Part shown: in pieces, positions 45,947 through 59,508 of the stretch
Numbering within the stretch: the first letter of the stretch is position 1
Layout: every line of letters starts with the position of its first letter
The notes under the pieces: model-generated
What the model saw: the letters and a program-made list of their open reading frames with translations, nothing else
Told to the model about the DNA's origin: nothing
The model's database searches: none
Position numbers and translations under genes: made by a program
Assembly (NCBI RefSeq): GCF_901709675.1
Contig: NC_051105.1
Coordinates: forward strand, 9,654,104-9,718,103
Direction of reading: 5' to 3'
DNA length: 64,000 nt
Origin: Syngnathus acus
Lineage: Eukaryota > Chordata > Actinopteri > Syngnathiformes > Syngnathidae

Positions 45947-48900
45947 TAATACAAGCACGAGGCATTTGATTAAAACCCTGAGTTGTGAATGAAAAGTTAA
46001 CATAAATCAACAGATCAGCTGGTACACGCAATTACAGTCAAGTACATCGCAGATGCAAACACAAGCGGGGATGTCTGGCAGCCACTCAGGGCACTATTGA
46101 TTCACTTTCCATCTATAATTCAACATACAACATACACCTCTGTTTAAGCGGCGGCACACAAACGCAAGCAGCAAGACAAAAAAAAAAATAACCGTGATGT
46201 AAAAATTATCCACTCAAATCAAACTGTCAAGACTGCTTTAAATGCAAAAGCTGGACGCGATTCTCTTCATTTGACGTTGACTTTGACACTCCCTAGCACA
46301 AAGTGAGACAAATAAGACACAGCTCCAAAAGCTTTAATGCATATTCATCAGAATCATTACCGTGTCGAGTCGAGGGGTGGCTGTGTGAAAAAAAGAAAAA
46401 AAAAAGTACAAACAGATGCACAGAGAAGCTGAGCTTGTTAGAAATGCAAGCTGTTGAGTTGGAGCAGCAGGCGATGGTCGTCCTATTGCTGATTGAGGAG
46501 AAGCAGTCAAGCAAGTGAAGAAAAAGATGGCCAACATCCGGGTGGGGATGACTAAAATCGTCAACGGTTATTAAAAGAAAAGACCCTCATTATCCTAAAA
46601 AGATAATCCAATATGTTATTGCGTTGTTGGATTGGGAGGCTATTACATCATTAAAAACCTCCTGTAGCTTTTTTAAATGATGAAATATACATAGAAAATG
46701 TGACATGCATCCCCTGATGATTATCTTGATGCTTTCATTCATCCATCAGTCGCATTGCAATGATTTGATATGTTGTAAAAAACATCCTGAACATTATTTT
46801 GCGTGTCAGCCAGTCAAAAATATCGACTCCACAGAAACAGGTCCATGCTTCTGAAAAATTGCAGATATAGAGCTCAATAAGAAATTATGTCATTTTTGTG
46901 CCTGGATGTGAAACATATCCCCAGGCCAAATGGGGATTGACTGTATTTTTAAAAAATGTGCTTTGGAAGCTTTCTGATAAATGATCTTAGTCGATAGCAA
47001 TTTTTGGCATGAGTCGTTTGTGCCTGAAACAGCTGCAACTTTTTTTTTTTTTTTTTAATTGCTGTGTGAAATGGTTTCTCTATTGTGTAATGGCATGACC
47101 TTTCTGGAAAAATATGCATTTGCAAATGCAAATAACGAGAGGCAAACGAGTACGCCGCAGTAGATGGACGGTAATCTTGTTTAAAATTCCTTTCCCCACT
47201 CACATCCCCCACAACATATGACAATGTCAAACATTGGCATTTGTATGAGGAATTTGCATTTTGTGCGTGTTCTTCCCTCTGGACTTGCTTTTTTAATTCA
47301 CAGTTTGTTTCCTCAATTCTAATTATTATTTTAGTTTATAATTTTCGCTACAGTCGTGTTTAAAAGGTAAAATGTCCACACCGACTGCATATGTGCGTGC
47401 ATGCATGTGTGTGTTTGTGTGTTTGTTTTGTAGTACTTGCGAGGACCACCACTGTTTTCATTGCACAGAAAATGAATTTATTAGTTTCCACTCCATTTAA
47501 AAGAGACCCTTCCGCCTGCAGGGTGAAAGTTACACCCGGTGAGGCGGACACTGAGTCTCATCTCTTTTGGTTCTTTTCACTGGCTTTTCATTACAAAGCT
47601 GCTCTTTTCTGCGGCCTCCCACTGCGACTCAATTGACTGATTTCATTGTGATTATACTTGTGAAGTGACTCGGTTATTCACTTGCGATGACAATGGAGGG
47701 ATAGGATATCAGCTCTAAAGTCATATCGTATTTAAAAGGAAGGCAAATACTTGCATGGGTGGGAGAGATAATCAAGGAGCAGGTGACGTTTGGATGGGTG
47801 ACAGGTCGCCATCGATTTGTCCTTTGGTTTTTGGTCCCTCCCTTTCTCTCCAGCCTGTTGCCGTGACGACGCGGTGCCTTGAGTGACAGATGGTTGCTGA
47901 GGCGTGTCGACAGTTGTTAAGAGTACTTAATGTGTCAGTCACAGTAACAGACAACTAAAAAGCTTAAAGGATACAATCATGGCCCCAACAACTTGCTAAT
48001 ATTCACTCAAGATTCCGAGTGAGAATTGTGAGGGGGAAAAAAGTAAAATTTTGTTGTTATGATAAAGAATGTCAGAGATCTTAGTTTTGGCCAAACTAAA
48101 TTTAAAGAAGTGGTTGTGACGTAAATATTGATAAAGCTGAAGTTTGACATCTATCATATCTTGAATACCAAAATAAATTTGGACCAAATTACAAAAACAG
48201 ATTGGAGAGTAAGAGGAGAAGAAGAAGCGCCCGCTGTCTGCCAACAAGCATTTCCAAAGTGTTATAAATGATCTCCGTCTGTGGCATTTTTCCAAACAAC
48301 GTTAAAGGGGACAGAGTGACAGATAATAGATTGTGAAGTGTCAATCAATTCAAATTGAATTTTTGCTTATTTAATAGTCTGACAATTTGCCAGAGGTGGT
48401 TTAAGCACATAAGAGTTTAAGCCACAGATTGATAACCATCGGGGCAATGTGGAAAACTGCCCGTGTGCCTCGGAAACCAGGCTTCTTCCGTAATTGCAAA
48501 CTTGTCAAGTATTGAGAAAATTCTAAAAACAGACCAGATAGATTTTCTAGTAGCTCTATTTCACTCAGAGGTCATCCAGGTGGCATCAACAAATCATTAC
48601 CTTACAGACCTTGTGGGAGCTTAACATGACCCTGAACCATTGTGGACGCTAATGAAAGATGTTACGATACAAATTCTGACACTGCGGCGTGGACAAAAGT
48701 AGCTAGCACAGGACAATCGATCTTGCACATGGATCTAGGAGGACTGATGTCACAAGGAATAACAGGAACTTTCCCCTGGGGGCTACCTATTGACTATTTA
48801 CTGCAAACGAGATTCTTCTAGCATGATGTCACACATTCGATATGTGGAGCATTGATGGCAAAGGTGATTGGATGGGAGCTGGTGGCCAATCAGGTGAAAG

Positions 48901-50157
48901 CGAGAGGACTGACGTCAACTGTTTGCACTTTGTATCTCCTCTCCAACACCTTCTCACTGCTCACATCTTCCGCCTGGCATTGTTCCCTCTCACCTAGGTT
49001 GTCACATCCGTCTGCTAGATCCATTTTTAATTCCGTCTCTGCTCTTCAATTTATTTTCGTAATGCTATGCCGAGTAATATACAGTTTAGAAAATATATTT
49101 TCTTTCATTGTTAAGTCGGGGTTTACTTTGTCAATAGTTCTGACTGGGCTCTTTGAGAAGAGTATCAAACAGTTGCAGATATGACTGCCAAGAGGAACCG
49201 TCATTTTTATTTACCAACCTTGGATTCCGCTGAATACAGATGGAGATAAAATGAAGACACCAAACAACCCGATGAATAATAATAAGCAATCAAAAAGTAA
49301 TGAACCTGCTCATGGGTTGAGTTGCTTATAAGGATTAAAAGGTCACACGGGGGGAGAATAAATTTCCTCGCCAGTAAGCATTTGTCGAAATATAACTTTC
49401 GTCTTGGGACTGCTACATCAACCACGACATAGTAAGTATGACTTGTGAGAGGAAAGAACAGCTGAAAATGCATCCATTATTCATCATACAGCATCAAGAA
49501 AATCTGAACTTTTCAGGGAAATACGGAAATCGTATTCAGCAAAAGGGTAATTCATCAGTTTAGCTAAAAATTCCAACTTTCGGAATTGCTTTGTTGTGGA
49601 TGAATGGACACAACAGCCTAAAGTTGAAAACAATGTATTGTTTTAAGAGTTTTAAGGCTTCACTCAAAATAGTGCATCGTCAACAACATGCTGAGGGCAA
49701 CAATTACTAAAAAACGATCACGCTGGAGAGATGCGTCTTGCCCTTTTTGCTTTGGCAGTCATTACTGGCATGTAGTCAGCCTTTATTCGATAACTGTCAC
49801 TTCCCTCCCCCAATCTTCCTTGTGGCACACGTAAATCGCTTTTTACGCTTTGGTCTTCTTCAGAGGCGGAACATTCTCCTCAAGATTGAAGGGGCGCAAA
49901 TCGTGTGACATTAGTAATACTCAAAGCTGGCTTGGACTAATATTTTGTCATTACTCTCCAATGCATAAGTAAAATACAGCGAGACGAATGCAGCGAACAT
50001 TTACGCGGTAAGCCCAGTGAATCTATTTTATGAAAGCTTGGGGCGTTTTCCTCGCTTCTGCAGTTAAAATCCAGGCACAAAATGTTAGTTTTTATAAGAA
50101 TAGGTACAAATATTTATTTTGTGAAACATTTATGATAATGTACGATAATCACAATTT

Positions 50158-50505
50158 CCGGTCCTCGGTGTCCTCCATGTTTTCTACGTCTCCCTGCTGC
50201 AACACACACGAATCAAACGATCAGCCAATCAGCAAGGTTTGCAGAAGCTGGGTAACCAATCAAACCTGATAACTTAGACTTAGACTTAGACAAACTTTAT
50301 TGTCATTTTGTAAACACTGGGTGCACACAAAACGAAATTACGTTGCATACGGCTTCCAACAATGTAGTGATATTGCGGCTGAATAAAAAGTGACATTCTA
50401 TATAAAAATATGAAATAAGATAAGTATAAAGATAACTATCCTGATCGTTTAAATCAGGTGTGTTGCAGAAGGGAGACAGAAAACATGGAGGACCCCGCGG
50501 ACCGG
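50158..50505. mobile_element. MITE with nested non-LTR 3'-end insertion
   Basis: The left arm CCGGTCCTCGGTGTCCTCCA and the right arm, reversed, CCGGTCCGCGGGGTCCTCCA form imperfect inverted repeats that continue through ATGTTTTCT and GTCTCCC. The body is interrupted at about 50271-50439. Confidence 0.7.
50271..50439 (-). mobile_element. 169-bp non-LTR retrotransposon/SINE 3' tail
   Basis: Read on the minus strand it ends ATGACAATAAAGTTTGTC followed by TAAGTC repeats, the usual 3' end of fish LINE/SINE families. CCTGAT occurs immediately on both sides (50265-50270 and 50440-50445) and is the likely target-site duplication. Confidence 0.7.
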
Positions 50506-52419
50506 AATTGATAATCAGGATACTAACTGAAAAAATGAATAGCGTTTTGTCCTTGCGCTTGCTAATTAATTTACAGCCGATTAAACGGCTAAGAAAATGT
50601 GATAATTAATTCAGCCGACGGGAACACCTTATCTGGATGTAATTATTCTGCTGAGTAAGATGTAAAGAAATTCACACTTTACATTCATATTTTAAGGTAG
50701 TGCAACGATTTTGTTCATTTGAGTGACAGCTACAAATCAGTCATTTTCAGGCTGAATCTGACTGAAATTAACCACCACCTTAAAATATCAACGTGAATAG
50801 TGAAGACCGGAATCGGCGACTCTTGATATAGTATCATTTGAACATTGCTCAACCCCGAGTTGCTCCTTTCACTTAGTTGCTTTTAATGACTTGCTGTTTT
50901 GTTAATGTGTCAGACTTTGCTAGCGAGTAACCGTATCATCTCGTGTAGATTTAATGACGCCGTTAGTTCCCATTTGTACACACCTCGTCACCTGAGACCA
51001 CCCACACATCTTAAACTGACATACACGCATACCTACAGAGCTTTGTACTGCTCCGTATGTATTTGAGATATATGAGAAGGCAAGTTGAGACGCTATTACA
51101 GCGCATATATCATAGTCTCGTCTCACACCCACCCACCCTGTTTGATCTGCAAAGATACCTCCCAAAAAAAAAGGTCCTGACCTTTGCAGGGGCTTATAAA
51201 TCATTTATCATAAGACAACTCTGTGATTAGTCCATTCACCTTTAAAACAGGGTGGGGCCTGACATTAGATCTGTGTTGACGCCCCCGTCGATGGAGCCGT
51301 TTTGCAAGTCAGCGCAGTAATGTAGACGTTCGAGGTGTCACTGCGACAACAATAGATGGTGTCATTTTTTTAACACTACACACTAGTGTCCAGTGATGAA
51401 TTTCAAATACTCCTCATGGTTGTTATAATTCAATCTCAGTGTAATCTCAGTTTTCGCTCTATTTATTGTGGCCCAATATAGACCCTTTAAGTGTTAAATT
51501 GTTAAATTAAAACAGCTGATTTTGTTGTGTGTACTTGTTACTAGGAATATATCAACAATGGCATTTAACACAACATTCATAATCAGTGACACACACTTAC
51601 ACACATTTCTGTGGCCAATGTGTGTAAGTGTGATACCCAAGAGAAAAAAGCAGGAGATAGTCAGGGATTGGGTAGCAGCATGTAATGACTTATGGGGCCA
51701 TGGGTGGGCAGGATCAGGTGGCAGGCACATTAGGTGGGTGGGCTGAGACACACAACCACACACACACAGTATGACCCAATATACCAGTTCCCGAAATGCA
51801 TACCCACAGTTTGATCCAGAAGGGACACACTTGCTCGAAATCCAAACACCTCACGTACCCTCAACCTCGAAAACCTCCCGTAATTCTCCTGACTCATCTT
51901 GACCGGCCCGTCACCCCTCCCCGCCAACCATTAGCACGTCGTAGGTTCAACGCGTTCTCCTCAGCTGTTGATCTTACTCAATCATCTCAAAAGCTCAAGC
52001 GTGTGACCGCGTTGGCTCCTTGACCGTGTTTTTCCCAGGATGTTTTGTCTTCCCTTGCCTTTGAATTCCATTTGTTAATCGTGTTCATTAATCGGGAAAG
52101 GTTGCAGTGGAGTGGAAGGAGACAAGAGGAGGAAAGCCAGAAGCACATGTGGTAGACAAGTCAAGCCTGAAGTCTCTTAAGCTGCTAGCTTACACCGAGC
52201 TGCGCCTAAGTGGTGTTAATATTTTAGTTCGCGCTGGGCCGAACGTGTTTTTAACATGATGGTAGCATGCGAAGCGTAAGAGCAAATTTGCTTTGGCTAT
52301 TAATCAATCAATCCTCAAAATGAAATGTTCATAAAACACTGGAATCATTTATAATTAGCGTTAAAATGACAGCTGTGGTAAGTCTTGAGTAAATCTATCA
52401 AGGCCTGTATAAACTCAAA

Positions 52420-52466
52420 CTTCCGTCCGGTGATGGTATCGCCGACTACACACGCACGGACGGAAG
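52420..52466. repeat. Perfect 10-bp hairpin
   Basis: CTTCCGTCCG (52420-52429) and CGGACGGAAG (52457-52466) are exact reverse complements separated by 27 bases in otherwise AT-rich DNA. Confidence 0.6.
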
Positions 52467-55400
52467 GTGTCGGTGTCTGGAGATAGGAGGGGGAACTATC
52501 AGTAACAAAGCAAATATTCATCAAATCCCACCAGACGGTGCATTATTCATCACATAAGGATTTGAATTATATATGTCGCTCATCAAATATTTACTTTATT
52601 TGAGTTTTCAAGAACAGCGGACGGCTTGTGGTAGTGCTGAGCGGCGGTGAAATGTGACAGAAAGGAAACGTGTGTTCTTATTTACGTTCCGACATGCTAT
52701 ACGTTGGATTAATTCACGTATGTAACTCTGCTTTAGGAGATCCCAAATTAGGACAATCAGCAAAATCTACAACAAGCTCAGATAAGAGTCAAATCTACTT
52801 TTTCTTTCCTTTTGCGAATTATACGACAAGATGAGATTTTGTCCATTGATGTCTACCGATGAATAATGGATTTGTTTCTACCAAAATAGTTGGATTTGGT
52901 GGTGATCCGAAATAGATTAACGTGTGTGTGTGCGCGCATAGGCTATAATTCTATTTTAAAGAAGATTAAACCTTTCTTTTAGCAAACATCTTATTCAGAG
53001 CAAATCCTTCCTTTTACACACACACACACACAAATGCGGCGGTATGCTGCGCTGTGGGGGGGGGGGCATGATGAGGAGGGAGAGTGGTGGGAAATTGCCT
53101 ACTGAGGGAAAGAAGGAATATAAATAACACATCGACTTCATTTCTACCGCGTCAAAGGAAACACTTCACTGTCCAAGTGATTAGCGGATGACCTGCTCTT
53201 CCTCTGCAGGGAATCAGGACAGATGTAAGGGGTCAGCTAACACCTCGCCGATGGAGACAGACCAAGGGAAAAAAAAATCTCGTTCCCTCTCTCTGCCAAG
53301 TCTGATGGCATGAAGGCTTCTTTCACATTCATCTGTTAATACGGCCGCCGCTCTTCAGATCTGAAGGCCGAGGAGCTACAAAAAAAATCCTTTCATTGCA
53401 GTTGGTATGAATCACACCCAATCAAATAACTTGATAAGAGAGAATTTATTAGGCATTCAAATTAAATAGTAGGTTTCAGGGATTTATGAGTTTCTTGGTT
53501 GAAATTTTACTGTGGCTTTTCAGTTATGTTCAAAAGTATTTCGAGAATGGAATATTTTTTTAAAGGTTTTGTCAGGTGTCTGATTTCGAGCCAGTAGAGC
53601 ATTGAATGCAAATTACGGTTATGATTTAAATTACTTTGGAGTACTTTTGGACTCGATTCAATTCTATTGATAAATAGACTTTAGGCTGCCCCTAACCAGT
53701 CAATTTAATAACTTTAACAAGTTAGCTGACGTGTAACACAACTTCAACTTTGTTTTTCAACTGGTTTTTTCCCCTGCTGAGGAAGTAAACATTTTCCTAA
53801 TTTGCCAACGCAACGATTAAACCAAATTAAAAGACTCTTACTTTAAGATTGTGGTTGTCTCATTTCATTAGAAGCAAAGACACAGTCTGAATTTTATTGC
53901 CAGATTGCCTTTTTTCTTTTAATTAACTTCAAATTAAAGTAGAATTTACTTTTTGGCTAGAAAGTCTCAACAGACTTTAGCGTTCAAAATTTACCTGTAC
54001 AAATTCAACATCACTGCTGCTTATTTTTAAGAAGCTTTAACATAAAAACTCCAACACTGCTTTGTTTTCAGAACCGAAGAGTAGAAGTATTATACGTCCG
54101 ACTGAATAAATATTTTGTTGTTTGTGCATGTCTGAGCAACCATGACCCAATTCCATTTATCTGCTACCACTTTAAAAACATTAGCAAGAAGAAGGCCAAC
54201 TGTGAGAGATCATTGTTTAAATGGCTTCACGTTGTCAGCTCACAGTAAACAACATTTGATAACAAGTAACACAATTGGAATTGTTGTAGTGACGGAAAAT
54301 GCCGGAACAAGTCCTGGTGTCTGTGTTTGTGTTGAGTGGGGTGGGATGTTCGGGGGGTTATAAATGTCATCACTCGGCAACAGCTGCTAGTTGACATCAT
54401 CACTGTTGGACAGCTGACGGCAACTGCGAAAGAAGCCGGTTGAGGTCTTGGACCGTATTCTCTACCACTACCCCCCCCCCCCCCCCTCGAGTTGCACACC
54501 CTATAGAAATAGGAGGACCAATCGAAGCGTAGTTTATATCTCCATAGGGTTACTTAAGGTCGTAACAGTCAAGGCAGGTGAGTTGTTACTTCTGCATGAT
54601 GGTAAAATTTTATCTGTGAGGAGACAGAGGCAACATTAGACCTTCTTTTATTCATGAGCTGGATTTGCAGCTAGCAAATGACCCATGTGTTTACCTCAGC
54701 ATGCAAAGGAAGTGTTCAAATGTACACGCAGAGGATGCCTTGTAACTGGGCGACCATGCGGTTGGCTCAGTTTCCCACCACAAATTAAGCTCACTACCAG
54801 AATCAATTGGACTGCAAAGAGAGCATTTCCTCGGCGGAAGCTTTTGCGGTGTTCCGATGGACTCCTTAAAACAACCCAGTGAGTCAACCGGACTAAACAA
54901 TTCTGGATTTTACCAAAAAAAAATCTTTTTGTCTGAGAAACAACCACAACCTCCCTGAACAAACACACTGAAATACAATCCATGACGAGTTCACACACAA
55001 AAACACACACGCTGCCAGAAATAGGTGGCTGCAACTATAATTGAGGTTCCGTCAGTCTGTCTGAGGTTAGCTCAATCAACAAGGCCATATTTCCCGTTTC
55101 TGTCTCACACACATGCATAGACTCACGCACACATACCGTATTTAAGATGCTTTGCATTCATATTCTTTGTGTAGCAATTATGAGGAAGACTATGTCCAGA
55201 CATGAGACCACAGTAGTATAGACTGTATGTGCTAGGGGCGGTGAGGTGGCTTTGACTTGCCAAAGCTATAAAAGCGGGGAAGCTGGTACTGCATGACACA
55301 CACACACACACACTCATGCACAAACTCCATCTGCCCACAGTGCAGGTCAATCATAACCTCATTCGGGCGGAGAGAGAGACACATTCAGTCTCCTGCTGGG

Positions 55401-58400
55401 ACACATTCACTTCTCCTCTATGAGAACTAAACCAGTCTAAACCGGATTACACTGCACTGATATTAAAGTAGAGTGGACTAAATCATCGTCATGGATCATG
55501 CAGGTCCAAAACTGGATTATTAAAACTTGGACTATATTGACCTAACCAGCACAATATGGTTTAAACGGAAAATTTGGTGGAATAATGGACTGAATCAGAT
55601 CGTATTAAAGTGACTCCACTGGGATAATCCATTTTAATAAATGAGAACATATGCCTGTTTTTTTAGCTAAACCGCCATTTAATCCAGTGGAATTTTTCGG
55701 AATGGACTGAATTTCCTTGATGCCTGCGGTGGAAATGAAAGTTCAATTTACTGATTGTAATTTTTCCGAGTGACCTTTGCTAGCTTAATGCTAACGGGAC
55801 TGTGCTTCTTTAAGACAGTGTTGCGAAATACCTCACAAAGATGACGGGTTTAAACAGTGGCCTCACACCCACACACATACTGTACACACAGACAGAGGAG
55901 TGACCACAAGAAGACCATCCTCAGCCCTGTGAGTGAAGACCAAACTAAGTCCAAATGTCATACACAGCACATGCAAGAAGACGCTGACGTAGACACCCGC
56001 GCATTTACACTACCGGTGGGACACCACTCTACCCCAGCTGTCCATTTATGGACCACGAGTGAATAATGAATCAGTGTCTGTCGGTGTGGGGGGCAAAGCA
56101 TTAAAGCACATTGCATGTGTTCTGCATGGTAAACTACACACTGGTCATAAGATTCAATTATATCCAACAAGCGATCTTTATTCACGATTGACAACAACAC
56201 AAACATCTGCGGGGTTGGGCCCATCTGTTGTGACAGGCTGCTCAATCAGCTTGGTGTGCGTGTGTGTGTATCTTTGGGTTGGATATAAGCAATTGTCTGT
56301 TTGCATGTAATATCGCTGTGGTTTCAGAGACTATGTACAGCTTGAGGCTAGGAATGTAGTCTGTCTGAGAAGAGGAATGTCAGTCAGCAGAATTGCTCGA
56401 CATTGGGGAAGGACCATTAAGGGGGAGGACAAGCAAAACCAGACATTGTTTAAAAAGCAGCAGTAATGGGATTACTGCTTTTGGGATGGCTAACATTGAG
56501 GCTTTTGTACTCCCACCCCCTCGATAATTGACTTTTACAGCTTGGGAACACACATGTTTCTGTTTGGCCCAACAAAATGTACATATGAAGTGAGCTACAC
56601 TGCTAAAGACTGTAAGCATTTTTGGATATGGTTGTTGGTATCTATGGTGAAGTGTGATACTGCTTCAAATCTGCTTTGAGACATTTTAAGTATGGAAGTC
56701 CTCTTACAACTCCCAGTTTAGTTGTCATATTAACTCGTAAATAAACCGTTCAATTAGTGCTAGCTTAGATAGCGGACTGTGTTGTTTTCGTATTATGCTA
56801 GGATTCAATTCCTGATTCTAATCTACTACCCGTTTGGATTATAGACAAGTACACAAAAGATGAGAGAATGTTTCTTCACGTAGAGAGCAACCTGTCAGAA
56901 TAAAAAGCAAATATATCAGAAAAACAAACCAAAAAAACAATGACACACAGTGGGCAGTACAGTTCTGTGTTTACACTGCTTCATTCAAGTGTGTTTATCT
57001 GCATGCGCCATGGGACAGAGGTGACTTATCTAGGACAGGGACATCACAGGGAACAACAGCTGCAGGAATGTAATTTTCTGGTGGCAAATGAAGAGAAGAA
57101 CAAGCGTGACCGAGCGGTTGCGCCTGTGGACTTTACTTTAATGCCACCATGATCATATATAGAAGACATAAAAGGAACCGGAAACAACCAGGCGGGAAAA
57201 GTCTTCCTGCTGACATTGTTTTAATGTCTAACAAAGTGTGTGGGGGGGGGGGAATGGCTGAATTCAGCAGATATAAAAGAGCTTTGCTGTGTCACTCAAA
57301 GACAGAAAAAGAAAAGAGGAGAGGGAGCAAAGAAGAAAAGAAGTCAGCAGTAGAACGGAAGCAGCCATTAGAGAAATTCTATTGTTTGCTGTTTAATGTA
57401 AAACATATTTGAATTAGCTTAGATCGAAATGTACACAGAATTCCATTTAGCGTTTTCCGTAGAGGTTAAATTGTACATTTCAGTATGTTTATGTGAGACT
57501 TCCTGGCCACACTCTGTAACCACAAGTACTGATAAGAACCTCTTGTGAAAGTGCCCGTTCTACAAGCTTTATTCAAATTTAACTTGGCAGCAATTTAAAT
57601 AAAATATGAAACATCCCATTGAGCGAATTATTTCTCTGCTTTAAATCTCACGGGGCTATCATTTTAGTTTCTAAACAGACAAACATTGCGACATATTTGG
57701 ATTTGTATTTCAATGCTTGATAAATGTACTGTAGATTCATCTTGAATCACATCATGTTTTGTTGACGAACATATTTAATCAACTCTTTTTTGAACTATCT
57801 ACTTGTCTTCTGCAGTCTGAGCACAGAATCTTTCAAAACTGGTTTCACAGCAGCTTGTGCTATTGTGCGTGTCCTCTAACGCCTCCTCTATGGTTTCGTC
57901 TATGTTCTGATCACAGCAATTTGTAAATCACTTTGATAGGACAGCTTCCTTTCTCATCTCTCACAAAAACACACAATGGACTCGAACGGAGAAAAGATAA
58001 CGAGCGGCGTAGCGGTTGAGGTGAACCGGGGGAGGCTGCGGCAAAAAGAAAAACAAGAGTTGATAAGGACAGAAATGGGGTTAATGTATGAAAAAAAAAG
58101 TATTTTCAGAGAGGAAAAAGGGAAAGCCACGGCCTCGGGGTCTGACACTGTCCCAGTTTTACGACAGCGTCTGTATCTCCTGTGGCTTTCCTGAACATTT
58201 CCACCCACTTGATTAATGCTGCCATCACAACTAAAGCCAGCATCTTTGAAGACTGCAAGAAAAGTACGTTGAGGGACATACACAGCACTTAGTTTAAGCC
58301 CATAGTCATATTTTAGCCTTGATTACAGGAAAGAAATTGTTCTGGGAGTTGCATGTGGGTTGGAACTGGGACACAATGGATATACTATATCTTATGACGG

Positions 58401-59212
58401 AGTGAAACGAAATGTAAAAAAATGACCTCTGGAAGTTGAAGTCGCTTTGTTTTCAAGCGTACAATTAAAACGGGATTAAACCGTTTCAGTGGGTAAGTGG
58501 AAGTGATTTCTCGGTGAAGTGTGATTAGCTGCGACATTTCTTTGTCACTTATCAATGTAATTTGGTGCAATTTATGAATTCATCTGTGACAAGTTCAAAT
58601 CCCTGAATGACAGATGATCTTTTTCTGAAACGTGTCCACATCTTTTTTTGTATCTGCCAATTTTTTCACCAGAAAATATATCCTGTGTATCTCTAGGCTA
58701 AAGAGGGCTTAGTTGAAGAGAATAGTATGCTTAGGATTAACCTAAAAGTTGTTTTCACTTTCTAAAAAAAAACACAGTTTGGGCATACTAAGAGGTTTTC
58801 CAATGCAATAGGCAGCTCGTGCCAAATCAACGGCTTGATGACCTGTGGCGCTTTAATCGAGCTGGCAGGACCTGGTAGCGGAAGCCCGAGATGAGTTGGG
58901 ACTCCAGCCAGCTGTCTGAGGACCCATGAAGGGAATGAATAGCGAATTGAGTAGCAAAACGGCCGCGACCGTTTGCTCAAAGTCGCTCTGAGATGGCACA
59001 AGCACCACTCGGACAAAAAAGATGGGAGTGATGAGGGTGAAGGGAGAGAAAGGGGAAATGACACATGACAGTGACACGCAGCGGTGCTGAAGGATGCTTT
59101 GGTATTCAGACGAGGCTACTTTGTCGTTTGAGGACTGTCAACGCTGGTGTCTGGTGCATGAATATGCGCAATGTTGAAACTGGCAGGATTTTACAGCATT
59201 ACAGATGTAGAC

Positions 59213-59508
59213 TAAATTGTTGGTCATTGAAATGAGATAGAAGAAAAGGAAAGCCTAATTAAGTCGCTCCAACAGAATAAACATGATCTGGAAAAGCTTG
59301 AACCAAAAATTCGCAACAAAAATTCACCCACGATTAGGGAGCCAAGATTATTTATGATTATTATTTAAGATAAATTGTTGGTCATTGAAAGAAGATGGAA
59401 GAAAAAGAAAGCCTAATTAAGTCGCTCCAATAGGATAAACATGATCTGGAAAAGCTTGAACCAAAAAGTCGCACCAAAAATTCACCCATGATTAGGGAAC
59501 CAAAATTT
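59213..59508. repeat. 158-bp tandem duplication
   Basis: Two adjacent copies begin TAAATTGTTGGTCATTGAAA at 59213 and 59371 and share CCTAATTAAGTCGCTCCAA, AAACATGATCTGGAAAAGCT and CACCCA-GATTAGGGA. They differ by scattered substitutions and small indels. No coding function is seen. Confidence 0.88.

Noticed and set aside
57976-58194. 72-codon plus-strand ORF starting MDSNGEK with a reasonable start context
   Set aside because: Short, with no recognisable domain, no visible splice partners and no codon pattern beyond chance.
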